From assembly GCF_000956475.1 (NCBI RefSeq), contig NZ_JYJB01000006.1:186001-250000 (forward strand): DNA of 64,000 nucleotides, in the 5' to 3' direction. The notes beneath the pieces are model-generated. The model made no database searches and had not been told where the DNA came from. It saw only the letters and a program-made list of their open reading frames with translations. Source of the DNA: Microbacterium hydrocarbonoxydans (GTDB lineage Bacteria > Actinomycetota > Actinomycetes > Actinomycetales > Microbacteriaceae). The translations under genes and the position numbers were made by a program. This document shows, piece after piece, positions 43,407-52,357 of this stretch (position 1 is the first letter of the stretch; each line of letters begins with the position of its first letter).

Positions 43407-43967
43407 GTGAATGTGATCTGGCGCACCCTGCTCGTGATCCTCGGCGCACGGCGCCGCGTGCGGCAGGGCAAGTCCCTCGAACCTGCGGCGGTCGGGACCA
43501 TCCGTCTGACGACGCTGCCCTCCGACATCGACATCCTGCAGCACATGAACAACGGCCGCTACCTGTCGCTGTTCGATCTCGGCCGCTGGGATCTGCTCAT
43601 CCGCACCGGGCTGTTCGACGCCATGAAGAAGCGCGGCTGGTATGCCGTCGTCTCGAGCGAGACCATCACCTTCCGCAAGTCCCTGCAGCTCTGGCAGCGT
43701 TTCGAGGTGCAGTCGCGATTCATCGGGCACGACGACAAGGCCGTGTTCATGGAGCACCGCGCGGTGGTCGACGGGGAGATCTACGCGCGGGCGATCGTCA
43801 GGGCACGGATGCTGCGCCGCACCGGGGGCACGGTCAGCAATGAGGAGCTGTTCGCCGCGGTCGGAAAGCCTGACGGGGTGCCGGAGATCGATCCCTGGGT
43901 GCACGAGTGGGCCGCGGCATCCGCTCTTCCTCCCGTACGCAAGAGCGCCCCCAGCCTCTGGAGCTGA
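43407..43967 (+). CDS. acyl-CoA thioesterase-like (4HBT, THEM6 type)
   Basis: A 186-residue hotdog-fold protein with a short N-terminal basic/hydrophobic stretch. TTLPSDIDILQHMNNGRYLSLFDLGRWDLLIRTGL is the 4HBT signature (D-x-x-x-HMNNG-R-Y), and ETITFRKSLQLWQRFEVQSRFIGHDDKAVFMEHR follows. The product probably hydrolyses acyl-CoAs at or near the membrane. The GTG at 43407 is preferred because earlier codons are not supported. It precedes a DUF4190-like gene by 69 bases. Confidence 0.85.
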   Translation: MNVIWRTLLVILGARRRVRQGKSLEPAAVGTIRLTTLPSDIDILQHMNNGRYLSLFDLGRWDLLIRTGLFDAMKKRGWYAVVSSETITFRKSLQLWQRFEVQSRFIGHDDKAVFMEHRAVVDGEIYARAIVRARMLRRTGGTVSNEELFAAVGKPDGVPEIDPWVHEWAAASALPPVRKSAPSLWS

Positions 43968-44036
43968 ACGCCCGTTCCAGTACGCTCGGATCCGACAGCA
44001 TCGCGGGGGGATCCGCGTACCGGAGGAGAGTGCACG

Positions 44037-45101
44037 ATGTCGGGCGACGGACAGTATCCAGGCCAGCCGCAGTACCCAGGCCAGCCGCAGCAATCGGGCC
44101 AGCCGCAGCAATCAGGCCAGCCGCAGTACCCGGGCCAGCCGCAGCAGTCGTTGCCTGGCGGTGGCTATCCGGGGACCGCGTACCCGGCGGCGCAGTATCC
44201 GATCGGCAGCTACGGTGCTCCCCAGCCGGCGCCTCCTGGAGGCGGCATCGCGATCGCCGCACTCGTGGTCGGCATCGTCGCGTTCATCCTCGGCTGGATC
44301 CCGATCCTCGGCTTCATCATCGCCGTGGTCGGGATCATCCTCGGCGTCGTCGCGGTTCGCAAGCCGCAGCGCAAGGGGTTCGGCTGGGCGGCCATCGCCC
44401 TCTCCGCCCTCGCCGCGCTCACCAGCATCGCCACCACGATCTTCTTCCTCGTGATCCCGCTGACCGTGATCGGCGCGATCGACGATCCGGCACCCGACCC
44501 GACGACGTACTCCTCTGACGGTGAGTCGGACGGCGGCTCGGATGGTGGTTCCGACTCCGACGTCGAGACGTGGTCGGCGGTCTCAGGGCAGGAGATCGAC
44601 ACTCCGTGCTGGTCGTACGACGGACCGCAGTACTTCGTGAACAACATCTCGACGGCGGATGCCGAGGCCTGCTTCGGTGCACTCGAGCTCTGGGGCGAGT
44701 GGCAGGACGACGGCACGTTCAAGCCGACCGGCGGCGGAGACGTGGCGGGCCAGATCCAGGTCGATCCGTATTCGGCGGCGGACGCCGAGAGCCTCGCACC
44801 CGGCGGCGACGTCGATGCCGTGGTCGACGCGATCGAGAGCACCCAGCAGTACTTCTCTCAGCAGGGCACGATCATCAGCCTGCACGAGCCCACGACGATC
44901 GGCGGCGTTCCCGCCACGATCACCCGCGTCGACAGCAACGTGCCCGAGACCAAGACCAAGGCCTTCATCACCGTCCTCGTTCCGGAGCCCTATCAGGCCG
45001 GCGGCGAGCAGCTGCGGCTCTTCATCATCTCGGTGACGACTCCCTACGACAACGGCGACGAGCAGATCGACCACGTGATCGACACGTGGGAATGGAAATA
45101 G
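44037..45101 (+). CDS. DUF4190-like membrane protein with QPQYPG repeats
   Basis: A 354-residue protein. The N-terminal 60 residues are Pro/Gln-rich: QPQYPGQ- and QPQQSGQ-type heptads five times, a cytoplasmic linker. Two to three hydrophobic segments follow (IAIAALVVGIVAFILGWIPILGFIIAVVGIILG and the next), matching DUF4190. The outer 210 residues start with a Ser/Asp/Gly tract and a Cys-containing folded part (DTPCWSYDGPQYFVNN...EACFGAL), which probably form a disulphide. Function unknown; the repeats could engage other proteins as in PknB-type cell-wall complexes. Confidence 0.8.
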   Translation: MSGDGQYPGQPQYPGQPQQSGQPQQSGQPQYPGQPQQSLPGGGYPGTAYPAAQYPIGSYGAPQPAPPGGGIAIAALVVGIVAFILGWIPILGFIIAVVGIILGVVAVRKPQRKGFGWAAIALSALAALTSIATTIFFLVIPLTVIGAIDDPAPDPTTYSSDGESDGGSDGGSDSDVETWSAVSGQEIDTPCWSYDGPQYFVNNISTADAEACFGALELWGEWQDDGTFKPTGGGDVAGQIQVDPYSAADAESLAPGGDVDAVVDAIESTQQYFSQQGTIISLHEPTTIGGVPATITRVDSNVPETKTKAFITVLVPEPYQAGGEQLRLFIISVTTPYDNGDEQIDHVIDTWEWK

Positions 45102-45131
45102 GAGTCCGGCGCTGATCGGTGGTGTGAGGCC

Positions 45132-46505
45132 GTGCTCGACATCCTGAGGGCTACGGGCCGGGTGCTGTGGCGGCACTGGCCGGCGCTTCTCGCGTGGTTC
45201 CTCGGGGCGACGCTGGTGCATCAGCTGCTCATCGAGGCAGCCGGTCTCGTCGGCGGGCACAGTGCGACGCTGGGGCTGCTGATCCTGCCGCTTGCGGTCC
45301 TCGCACGACTCATCGGCTTCGTCGGCATGTTCCTCGTGATCCGCGACGGACTGCGCGCGCTGCAGGCCATCTCGCCTCTGCCCGCCGCCGCCCGTGAGCG
45401 GCGAGCCGACTTCATGGCGACCCTGCTGGCGAGCGTGCTGCCCTTCTTCGCCGTCTACACCGCGCAGAAGGAGCTCAACGTCGATGTGATCGCCTACGCC
45501 AACCGGGCGCTGGAGGAGCGCCTCGGTCAGATCGGCACGGCGGATTACGAGGCATCCAGCGGAGACGTGGTCCTGAACCTCTCGTTCAACGTGTGGACGA
45601 TCCTCATCATCGTCCTCGCCGTGGCCGGTCGCCTCGCGTGGAGCCGGTGGGGCGAGCGGATGCCGAAGGCGGTCGCGCTGGTCGCGCTGTACTTCGAGGT
45701 GGTCTGGGTGTTCTTCTCCCTTCTGCTGCTCATGCAGGCGGTCGATGCGGGTCTCGGATGGCTCGCCACTCGCGCCTTCGCAGGGTGGGTGACCGACCTG
45801 CGCGCCTGGCTCGCCGGACAGTTCGTGCCGCTGGAGTGGATGCTGAGCGGAGTCGAATGGCTGTTCGAGCACGCCGGACGCGTGATCCTCGAGCCGCTGG
45901 CCTGGCTGGCGGTCGCCGGAGTGGTGTACGGGCAGGCGATTGCGTCGGAGCGGCTGCGCGTGCAGGCCAGGCTGAGCGAGCGCATGCGCGCGGGCGTCGA
46001 CCGGGTGCCGGCCGCGGTGCGCGAGCGAGTGGCGTCTCTCACGACCGAACTGCGCTCGCGCGGTGCGCTCATGGGACAGGCTCTGCTTCTGCTCTGGCGG
46101 TCAGGGCCGGTCATGATCGCCTCGTATCTGCTGCTGTACGCGGTCGCCAAGGCGATCGAGCCGGTGCTCGGCGTCGCGCTGGTCCGGGTGATCGGGCCGC
46201 ACGAGATCACCTTCTGGTTCGGCGTCACGACGATCATCTCCCTGATCCCCATGGTCATCGCGGAGCCGATCAGAGTGAGCATCATCGCCGGGACGTTCGA
46301 CACGTCGCTGCGCGCACTCCGCCCGGCGGATGCATCCTGGACGGGCGCCACGCCCGAAGGAGGGCCGGGACTCCAGGGTGCGACTGCCCCTCAGGGCGTG
46401 ACGGGGAACCTCGCGAATGCGCCGTCCGACTCATCGGGATCGATGTCGAGCCAGAACGGCCCTTCCGCGTCGTCGGGCACGATGAACGGCACGATGATGT
46501 CATAA
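45132..46505 (+). CDS. multi-pass membrane protein of unknown function
   Basis: A 457-residue protein with about seven hydrophobic segments, e.g. HWPALLAWFLGATLVHQLL, LLILPLAVLARLIGFVGMFLVI, IIVLAVAGRLAW and VALVALYFEVVWVFFSLLLL. I recognise no named family. GTG start at 45132, 30 bases after the upstream stop, so the two form an operon. The last 38 residues (Ser/Gly/Met-rich, ending MNGTMMS) overlap the coding sequence of the convergent gene at 46391 on the other strand; the native C-terminus may be shorter. Confidence 0.8.
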   Translation: MLDILRATGRVLWRHWPALLAWFLGATLVHQLLIEAAGLVGGHSATLGLLILPLAVLARLIGFVGMFLVIRDGLRALQAISPLPAAARERRADFMATLLASVLPFFAVYTAQKELNVDVIAYANRALEERLGQIGTADYEASSGDVVLNLSFNVWTILIIVLAVAGRLAWSRWGERMPKAVALVALYFEVVWVFFSLLLLMQAVDAGLGWLATRAFAGWVTDLRAWLAGQFVPLEWMLSGVEWLFEHAGRVILEPLAWLAVAGVVYGQAIASERLRVQARLSERMRAGVDRVPAAVRERVASLTTELRSRGALMGQALLLLWRSGPVMIASYLLLYAVAKAIEPVLGVALVRVIGPHEITFWFGVTTIISLIPMVIAEPIRVSIIAGTFDTSLRALRPADASWTGATPEGGPGLQGATAPQGVTGNLANAPSDSSGSMSSQNGPSASSGTMNGTMMS

Positions 46506-46927
46506 GGGCCGGTGGGTGAGGGGTCGCACTCGGTCTGGACGTCGGGGTCGGACGAGAGTCCGAGCTCGTTCGACATCTGCGCCCACTCGCGTCCTGTGCT
46601 CTGCTCGACGAGCGTGGGCCACCAGCACCGGATCGGATCATCGAGGTCGGCGTTGTCGACGGGGATCTTCACGGCGACGACCTTGGCTCCGTCGGGCAGC
46701 TCGAATCCGTCGGCCTCGGTGAAGGTGTCGGCCTTCGCAGGTCCCAGCACCGCACCGTCGATCTCGATCGTGCCATCCTCGTCCGGCAGCACGTCGCGGG
46801 TGTACTGCGACGGATCGTCGTAGACCTCGTGCCACTCCCGCCAGCCCACAGCCAGCGCCGCCGCCGGGACGAGCACGGCCAGGGCCACGACCGCCGCGGT
46901 GTTGCGGCGCCACCAGCCGCCGGTCAT
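46391..46927 (-). CDS. membrane-anchored hypothetical protein (small exported-domain type)
   Basis: A 178-residue protein with an N-terminal anchor (WWRRNTAAVVALAVLVPAAALAVGW) and an extracytoplasmic, acidic beta-rich domain (PDEDGTIEIDGAVLGPAKADTFTEADGFELPDGAKVVAVKIPVDN). The start overlaps the upstream stop as ATGA, putting it third in an operon 48131-46391 of three look-alike proteins. Its last 115 bases overlap the tail of the convergent gene, yet its C-terminus (GPYDIIVPFIVPDDAEGPFWLDIDPDE) has the more protein-like composition. Function unknown. Confidence 0.78.
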   Translation of the reverse strand: MTGGWWRRNTAAVVALAVLVPAAALAVGWREWHEVYDDPSQYTRDVLPDEDGTIEIDGAVLGPAKADTFTEADGFELPDGAKVVAVKIPVDNADLDDPIRCWWPTLVEQSTGREWAQMSNELGLSSDPDVQTECDPSPTGPYDIIVPFIVPDDAEGPFWLDIDPDESDGAFARFPVTP

Positions 46928-47481
46928 CCCGCGGCCCAATCCACATCGGCGATCTGGGTCGAGCCGACCCGGTCAGCGGCGTCGAGGTCGATGTTCACCT
47001 GCAGGATCGAATCGCCCCACGGAGTCGTCGAGGTCGCCAATCGCAGGATGACGGAGCCGCGGAGCGCATTCTCCGGCACCTCGAAAAGCAGGCTGCCGGT
47101 CTGCGGTACACCGGGGACCAGCTGAGTGCGATACAGGGTCATCTCGTCGGGTCCGCGCTCGCTCGCGCTGTACGTGCGATCGCCGATCTTCAAGGTCGCC
47201 AGGCTCAGCAGACCGTGCACCTGGTCGGAGCTCGCCTCCGCGGTGACCTCGATCACCACCCAGTTCCCGGTGGCGTTCCAGCCGCTCTCCGCGGTGACGG
47301 ACTTCGCGATCGTGACGGCGCCGACAGTGGCGGCGATGTTGCGCCCCGAGCCGCGTTCGCCCACCGCGACGTCAGTGACGAACGCGTCGCTGCCCGCATC
47401 GTCCGCAGGCGTGAGCACCGTGACGCTCCACGCGGCGGCGACCATCACGAGCGCCAGTGCCCAGGCGAGTGTCGACTTCAC
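46924..47481 (-). CDS. membrane-anchored DUF4352-like protein
   Basis: A 185-residue protein: GTG start giving VKSTLAWALALVMVAAAWSVTVL as an anchor, then an immunoglobulin-like domain of DUF4352 type (GRNIAATVGAVTIAKSVTAESGWNATGNWVVIEVTAEA, FEVPENALRGSVILRLATS). The start overlaps the upstream stop (GTGA), the end overlaps the downstream start (ATGA). Middle gene of a three-gene operon. No family function is established. Confidence 0.8.
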   Translation of the reverse strand: MKSTLAWALALVMVAAAWSVTVLTPADDAGSDAFVTDVAVGERGSGRNIAATVGAVTIAKSVTAESGWNATGNWVVIEVTAEASSDQVHGLLSLATLKIGDRTYSASERGPDEMTLYRTQLVPGVPQTGSLLFEVPENALRGSVILRLATSTTPWGDSILQVNIDLDAADRVGSTQIADVDWAAG

Positions 47482-48131
47482 AGCCTGCCGTCCTCTCGTC
47501 CTTCGCCGAGGTCTTCCACGGTGGTGACCACGACGGCCGAGGGCGGCAGCTCGTCCCACACGAATGTGCCGGGCGTCAGGGTGCTCTCGCGCTTCTCGGC
47601 ATCGGGCATGGTGAGGTGCACGTCGTCGCCATCGCCGATCTGATCATCGTCGACCATCCACGACAGCAGCAGCCTCGCGGGGACACCTGGCTGCAGGGTG
47701 ACGACGCTGAAGTCGCCGTCGCCGTACACGGAGATCTCCGGCTCGCCCTCGATCCCGAAGTCGGCGATCACGCGCGAGAGGCCGCCGTCGCTGCGCGCCA
47801 GGCGCGGATCGACGTCGAGGTTCTCGACCTCGATCAGCACCGCGAACACCCGTTCCCCCGCATCCGCATCGGTGAACACGCCGGATCCGGGCAGCTGGTC
47901 GACGACGACCGCGCGTTCGACGGTGATCCGCATGTCACTGCTGGTGAACTCCTCCTGCGGGCCGTGTTCGACGGGACCGCGGCGGGTCGAGGTCTCCAGT
48001 CCACCGGTCGCCGCGAGGATCGCGACCGCGGCGCCGAGGAGGACGATCACGAGCAGTGCCGCCAGCGTCGCCCGGTAGCGTCCCCGGGCTGGTGCGACCT
48101 GCTGCTGTGCTTCCCCCACGCCCCACAGCAT
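47478..48131 (-). CDS. membrane-anchored hypothetical protein, first of three-gene operon
   Basis: A 217-residue protein with one anchor (RYRATLAALLVIVLLGAAVAILAA) and a beta-rich exported domain (SSDMRITVERAVVVDQLPGSGVFTDADAGERVFAVLIEVENLDVDP), close in style to the next two genes, from which it may have arisen by duplication. Start is uncertain: ATG 48131 has no clear ribosome-binding site and a GTG at 48119 is possible. Last base overlaps the next start. Confidence 0.72.
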   Translation of the reverse strand: MLWGVGEAQQQVAPARGRYRATLAALLVIVLLGAAVAILAATGGLETSTRRGPVEHGPQEEFTSSDMRITVERAVVVDQLPGSGVFTDADAGERVFAVLIEVENLDVDPRLARSDGGLSRVIADFGIEGEPEISVYGDGDFSVVTLQPGVPARLLLSWMVDDDQIGDGDDVHLTMPDAEKRESTLTPGTFVWDELPPSAVVVTTVEDLGEGREDGRL

Positions 48132-48222
48132 AGAACGCGCATGGCTGGGGGAGGGGTCGCCGAGGGCGGAGGCGTATTCGAAGGGACGTTGTGAGCCGCG
48201 GGTGTGGTGTGGACACGGCCGC

Positions 48223-51200
48223 TCAGATGACGGCGGCAGTCCAGTCGTCGGGGGCCCCGTGGCGGTGCGCGGTGATCGTGATCGACTGCTCCCGCACGAA
48301 GGTGAGCAGCTCGATGCGGCCCGCAGGAGTGACCTCCCCGTCGTGCACCGAGACCTCATCGGCGCCCGATGCAGCGCCGATCAGCTGCGCACGCAGGCCG
48401 GCGACGGCATCCGCCCCTCCCACCAGGCGCACCCGGTCGGCACGCGGCAGGCCGAAGAGGCCACCTTCGCCTTCTGCCGCCGAGTGACGCAGGCCGCGCT
48501 CGAGCCACTCCGCATCGCTCTCCAGATAGACCGAGGCCTGCAGGTCGGTCAGCGCATGCCGCACGCCGGCGGGGAGACCGTCGGTGATCGACAGCACGAA
48601 CGCCGAGCCTGCGCGAACCGCCGCGATCACGACGCGCAGCAGATCATGCAGCCGCGCGTCCGCTGCCACCCGGATCTCCACGGGCACCGGCCGGTACCGC
48701 AGCAGGTTGCGCTCGACCCCGAGCCTGGAGACGTCGCGCACTCTGCCGAACTCGCGATCCCATGCCAGGGCGTCCGAGAGCGCGGCCCTGCGAAGCCACT
48801 CGAACTCCTCATAGCCGAGCGACGGCTGAGCCGCCTCGATGAGCGCCGTGATGCGCGAGTCCAGACCGCGCAGATGCAGCGTGCTGGATTGCGCGACGGA
48901 CCGCCGCGGGTGCCACGATCCGAGTCCGATCAGCCGGTTCGGACCGCCGCTCTTCGCGCCGCCGCCGAGCGACGAGTGCTTCCAGCCACCTGACGGCCGG
49001 CGCTGCACGACGGATCCGGTCGTGTCCCGGTTGACGAACAGCATGCCGGCCTCGACGCGCTCGAGCCACAGACCGAGCTCGGCAGGATCGTGCGCGTGCA
49101 GTGCGGCGACCAGGCCGCAGGCGATGTCGTTGTGCAGGTCGATCGCGGCTTCCAGCGTCGGTGCGTGCATGACGTCGAGCACGGGGACCGCGCCGGTGAC
49201 GCGCTCGGACAGCCGCTCGGGCCGTGCCCCGACGCGGATGCCGGGTCGCCACAGCAGCCCCGATTCGTCGGCTCCGACGGCCCGAGGCCGCACGAGCCAC
49301 TCCTCCTCGTCATCGAGCCGGGTCAGCGAGCGCTCTGCTGCGCCGTCCGGCCGCTCGATCAGCGGACCCACCTGCGCCGCGGGATCAGCAGGCCAGCCCG
49401 CGCGCAGCGAGCGCGCCGCATCCGCCAGCTGCCGGGCGAATCGCTTCGAGCGCCCTGCGGGCCCCACGAGGATGACGGCGGAGACGGCGGTCGCGGCCTG
49501 GCCCCCGCGCGCGAACGCGCTGCGCACGAGGTCGGCCGCCGCCTGGTCGAGGTCCGCCGAGGCGGTCACGATGGCCGCGTTCCGGCCGGCCGTCTCCGCG
49601 AGAAGCGAGAGTCCCGGTCGATGCGCACGGATGCGGGCCGCATCGTCCCGTGACCCGCTGAGCAGCACCAGGTCGACGTCGTCGATCGAGACCAGCGCGG
49701 TGTCCAGCCCCGTGTCGGCGACGACGAGAGCGTCTCGCGGAACGCCCGCCTGCCACAGCACCTCGGCCATCGCCGATGCCGATCGCAGAGCCTGGGGTGC
49801 GGGCACCAGCACGACGGCGGATCCCGCGGCGAGCGCGGCGAGAGCCGCGTCGGCCGGCTCGGCGATGGGGGCGCGCCACGACGAGCAGGCGACGGTCAGC
49901 GCGGCGGGCTCGAATGCCGCGCCGGCCACGGCGTCGAGTTCGCGCGCCGTGATGGCGTAATAGCGTGCGCTGTCCGCTGCTCGGCTCACCTCCGCGTCGC
50001 CTTCCGGCAGGAGCAGCCCGGTCTCGGCGGCGGCGATCGCGATCAGTTCTCCGCGATTCCCTTCGAGCGCCGCCGCCGCACGGTGCAGGACGTCGGCTCG
50101 TTCGGATGCGGGCCGCGATCCCCACTGGATGCCGGACTCCCGCGTGCGCATGAGCAGGGCTCGGACCGTCTCCTGGTCGGCAACGGCCCGCGTCGCGGCG
50201 GGCGGGTTCTCGGACTCCGCGGCGATCCGAGCGAAGACCTGTCGTGCCCATTCGCGGTTGGCCGCCAGGGAAGGGTCGGTGTCCGGCGCGTTCGCGAACC
50301 CGGGAGCGCCGCCCGCATCCGCGTCGATCTCGCGCGCCGAGTACACCGCAGTCTCGAGGAAAGGCTGGTCCTCGGAGCCTCGGCTGATCCCGAGCACGGC
50401 CTTGGTCAGCTGCTCCTCCGGGTCCGGCGCCTGCGCGGGGGATCGCACCGACTCGTGGACGGGCGCGAGGCGATTCTGCGTGCCGCGAGGGGTGGTGCGC
50501 AGCGACGCCTCGGTCGACCTGAGCAGCGCGGAGAGCAGGCGCTTGCCGGCATCCGCGGCCGAGGGTGCGTCCGCGTCGAGCAGGCGGATCCACTGGCCGA
50601 TCGTGATGTCGAACTCCGCCGGGTCGACGACCGGCGCGCGCAGCAGCACCGCTCCGGTCTCCCGCGCGAGCACGCGGACCCGGCCGGGATCCTGGCCGTG
50701 CAGCAGATCGAGCTCCAGCGCGTCGGCGACCCCGCGCTCCTGGGCGAGCAGCCACGCGTATGCGGCGATGCCGAGGTCGGCTCCGCCTACGCCGATCCGC
50801 ACCGCGCGCGTGCGCTCGGGGCGCAGAGCGCGGTCGAGGCAGCGCAGCAGCGCGGCGGCTGCATCGATGTCGGTCTCGTGCGTCGCCGGCGTCCACCCGT
50901 GCAGAGCGGCTTTCGCGCGCTCGGCGGCGATGGCCGCGCCGGAGCGCAGCCGCACCGTGATCGGCGCGCCGCCCTGGTCGACCCGGTTCTCGGACCAGGC
51001 CGAGAGCTCCTCCAGCGCGGGCAGTGCGTCCGGCAGCGAAGCCGGCAGGCTGATCCCCGCGGCCATCGCGAGGAGACGAGGATCCTCGAGAAGGCGCGTG
51101 AACACGGCGATCGTGAGATCGAGGTCGTCGTGTTCCGCGACGTCGAGCGTGATGATCACGCCGTTCGTCGCGGCGGTCGCGTAGAGGGGCGCGAGTTTCG

Positions 51201-51825
51201 CGGCCGCGTCCGCCACTCGCTCGTCGAACGCCCACTCGGATGCGGGGCGGACGACAGAGCGCACGTCCACCGCCACCTGGTCGACGTCATCCCTGCGGAT
51301 CAGCTCGTGGATGGCGCTCAGGCGCCGAGCGGCCCCTGCCTCGCCGAGCACGGTCTCGCCGAGCCGGATGAGCTCGAGGCGGACGCGACCGCTCGCGGAA
51401 GGCGCTGTCGCGTCGTCGTCGCCGCGCACGCGCGCGATCTCGGCCTCGATCTTCGCTCGGCGGGCGTCGACCACGAGCGGGCGGAGGACCTCGCGCAGCA
51501 TCCGCCGCGCGATCGGCACGGCCGGGGCAGGCAGCACATGCGCGAGCCCGGAGGTCGCGCGCAGCGTGCCCCGGAAGAGCCACGGCAACGACGGGGGAAC
51601 GGTCCCTGATTCGCGCAGCCGTGAGGCTGCCGCGCGCAGGCTCTCGGTCCGCATGACGGCATCCGTGAGGTCCAGCGCGAAACGACGCCCGCCGGCATCG
51701 CCGATCACCGCCGCGAGACGCTCGTCTTGCGGGGCCGCGCCGGGCGCCGCCGCCGCCCAGCGCCGCGCGAGCTCCGCTGCGCGCTCCTCGAGAGAAGCGG
51801 AAGCGGAGGGCGAGGGCTCTGACAT
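48223..51825 (-). CDS. PutA-like bifunctional protein with apparently dead active sites
   Basis: A 1200-residue protein with the layout of proline dehydrogenase / pyrroline-5-carboxylate dehydrogenase. Residues about 130-450 follow the PRODH barrel (HGWTPATHETD, TRAVRIGVGGADLGIAAYAWLLAQERG) and 530-1010 the aldehyde dehydrogenase (LLAETAGRNAAIVTASADLD). But the catalytic Cys of the latter, in GQ-x-C-S-A in the family, is Ala778 here (GGQAATAVSA). In the former, the flavin/proline Lys motif VKGA reads RSGA, and the double-Arg helix (YLVRRLxE) reads IGQWIRLLD. The remaining C-terminal part is the usual Actinobacteria tail. A catalytically dead scaffold or regulator is plausible; an active paralog probably lies elsewhere. 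Confidence 0.85.
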   Translation of the reverse strand: MSEPSPSASASLEERAAELARRWAAAAPGAAPQDERLAAVIGDAGGRRFALDLTDAVMRTESLRAAASRLRESGTVPPSLPWLFRGTLRATSGLAHVLPAPAVPIARRMLREVLRPLVVDARRAKIEAEIARVRGDDDATAPSASGRVRLELIRLGETVLGEAGAARRLSAIHELIRRDDVDQVAVDVRSVVRPASEWAFDERVADAAAKLAPLYATAATNGVIITLDVAEHDDLDLTIAVFTRLLEDPRLLAMAAGISLPASLPDALPALEELSAWSENRVDQGGAPITVRLRSGAAIAAERAKAALHGWTPATHETDIDAAAALLRCLDRALRPERTRAVRIGVGGADLGIAAYAWLLAQERGVADALELDLLHGQDPGRVRVLARETGAVLLRAPVVDPAEFDITIGQWIRLLDADAPSAADAGKRLLSALLRSTEASLRTTPRGTQNRLAPVHESVRSPAQAPDPEEQLTKAVLGISRGSEDQPFLETAVYSAREIDADAGGAPGFANAPDTDPSLAANREWARQVFARIAAESENPPAATRAVADQETVRALLMRTRESGIQWGSRPASERADVLHRAAAALEGNRGELIAIAAAETGLLLPEGDAEVSRAADSARYYAITARELDAVAGAAFEPAALTVACSSWRAPIAEPADAALAALAAGSAVVLVPAPQALRSASAMAEVLWQAGVPRDALVVADTGLDTALVSIDDVDLVLLSGSRDDAARIRAHRPGLSLLAETAGRNAAIVTASADLDQAAADLVRSAFARGGQAATAVSAVILVGPAGRSKRFARQLADAARSLRAGWPADPAAQVGPLIERPDGAAERSLTRLDDEEEWLVRPRAVGADESGLLWRPGIRVGARPERLSERVTGAVPVLDVMHAPTLEAAIDLHNDIACGLVAALHAHDPAELGLWLERVEAGMLFVNRDTTGSVVQRRPSGGWKHSSLGGGAKSGGPNRLIGLGSWHPRRSVAQSSTLHLRGLDSRITALIEAAQPSLGYEEFEWLRRAALSDALAWDREFGRVRDVSRLGVERNLLRYRPVPVEIRVAADARLHDLLRVVIAAVRAGSAFVLSITDGLPAGVRHALTDLQASVYLESDAEWLERGLRHSAAEGEGGLFGLPRADRVRLVGGADAVAGLRAQLIGAASGADEVSVHDGEVTPAGRIELLTFVREQSITITAHRHGAPDDWTAAVI

Positions 51826-52064
51826 GGCTTCAGCCTAGATCCGGGGCACCGGCCTTCCCGGGTGCGACGCCCTCGCGACCGATCCGTTCCCGGAATCTCC
51901 GTCTCCCCGCTCGAAGCCCGGCCGCGTGCCGGCATCCCGGCGGACAGGCGAGAGCCCGAGCGAGATGTGCCACTTGTCCAGACGGCGGGCGACGATCGGC
52001 CAGGATGTTGCTCGCTCCCGGTGTCGCGGCAACCGTCGGGGAGAGATCGCGGCAGGCTCGGGAT

Positions 52065-52286
52065 ATGTCCGACGTCGCCGCACTCTCCTCTACCGTCTCC
52101 GCCATGTGGCTGTCCGTGGCGCTGCTGACCGCCGGGTTCGCGCGCACACGCAACCGCTCGCCCTGGGGCTGGTTCCTGCTCACGGCGCTCCTCGGGCCGA
52201 TCTCCGTCTTCCTGCTGGTCGTCTGGCCGGCGCGGCCTGACGAGGTAGAGCCAGGGGCCGTCGATCCGCATCGATCCGATGTGTAA
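52065..52286 (+). CDS. small membrane protein, hypothetical
   Basis: A 73-residue candidate with two hydrophobic stretches (SSTVSAMWLSVALLTAGFA and SPWGWFLLTALLGPISVFLLVV) joined by RTRNRSPW; the second ends in a charged, Pro-rich tail. The segment SPWGWFLL..LLGPISVFLL is typical of small actinobacterial membrane proteins. Start choice is weak (no good ribosome-binding site) and the rest of 51826-52357 shows nothing else clear. Confidence 0.5.
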   Translation: MSDVAALSSTVSAMWLSVALLTAGFARTRNRSPWGWFLLTALLGPISVFLLVVWPARPDEVEPGAVDPHRSDV

Positions 52287-52346
52287 AGAATTCTTGACAT
52301 GATCGGATGCCGCGGCGTACGCTCGGCGTGTCAATAGTCTTTTACA
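52282..52346. promoter_or_regulatory. large inverted repeat with opposing TTGACA elements
   Basis: Two 18-base arms, 52282-52299 (TGTAAAGAATTCTTGACA) and 52329-52346 (reverse complement TGTAAAAGACTATTGACA), pair at 14 of 18 positions around a 29-base gap. Each arm carries TTGACA, a consensus -35, facing inward on opposite strands. It lies just upstream of the ATG at 52358 and is a good candidate binding site for the XRE regulator encoded by the second gene of this operon. Confidence 0.7.
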
Positions 52347-52357
52347 TGGGAGGCGTC

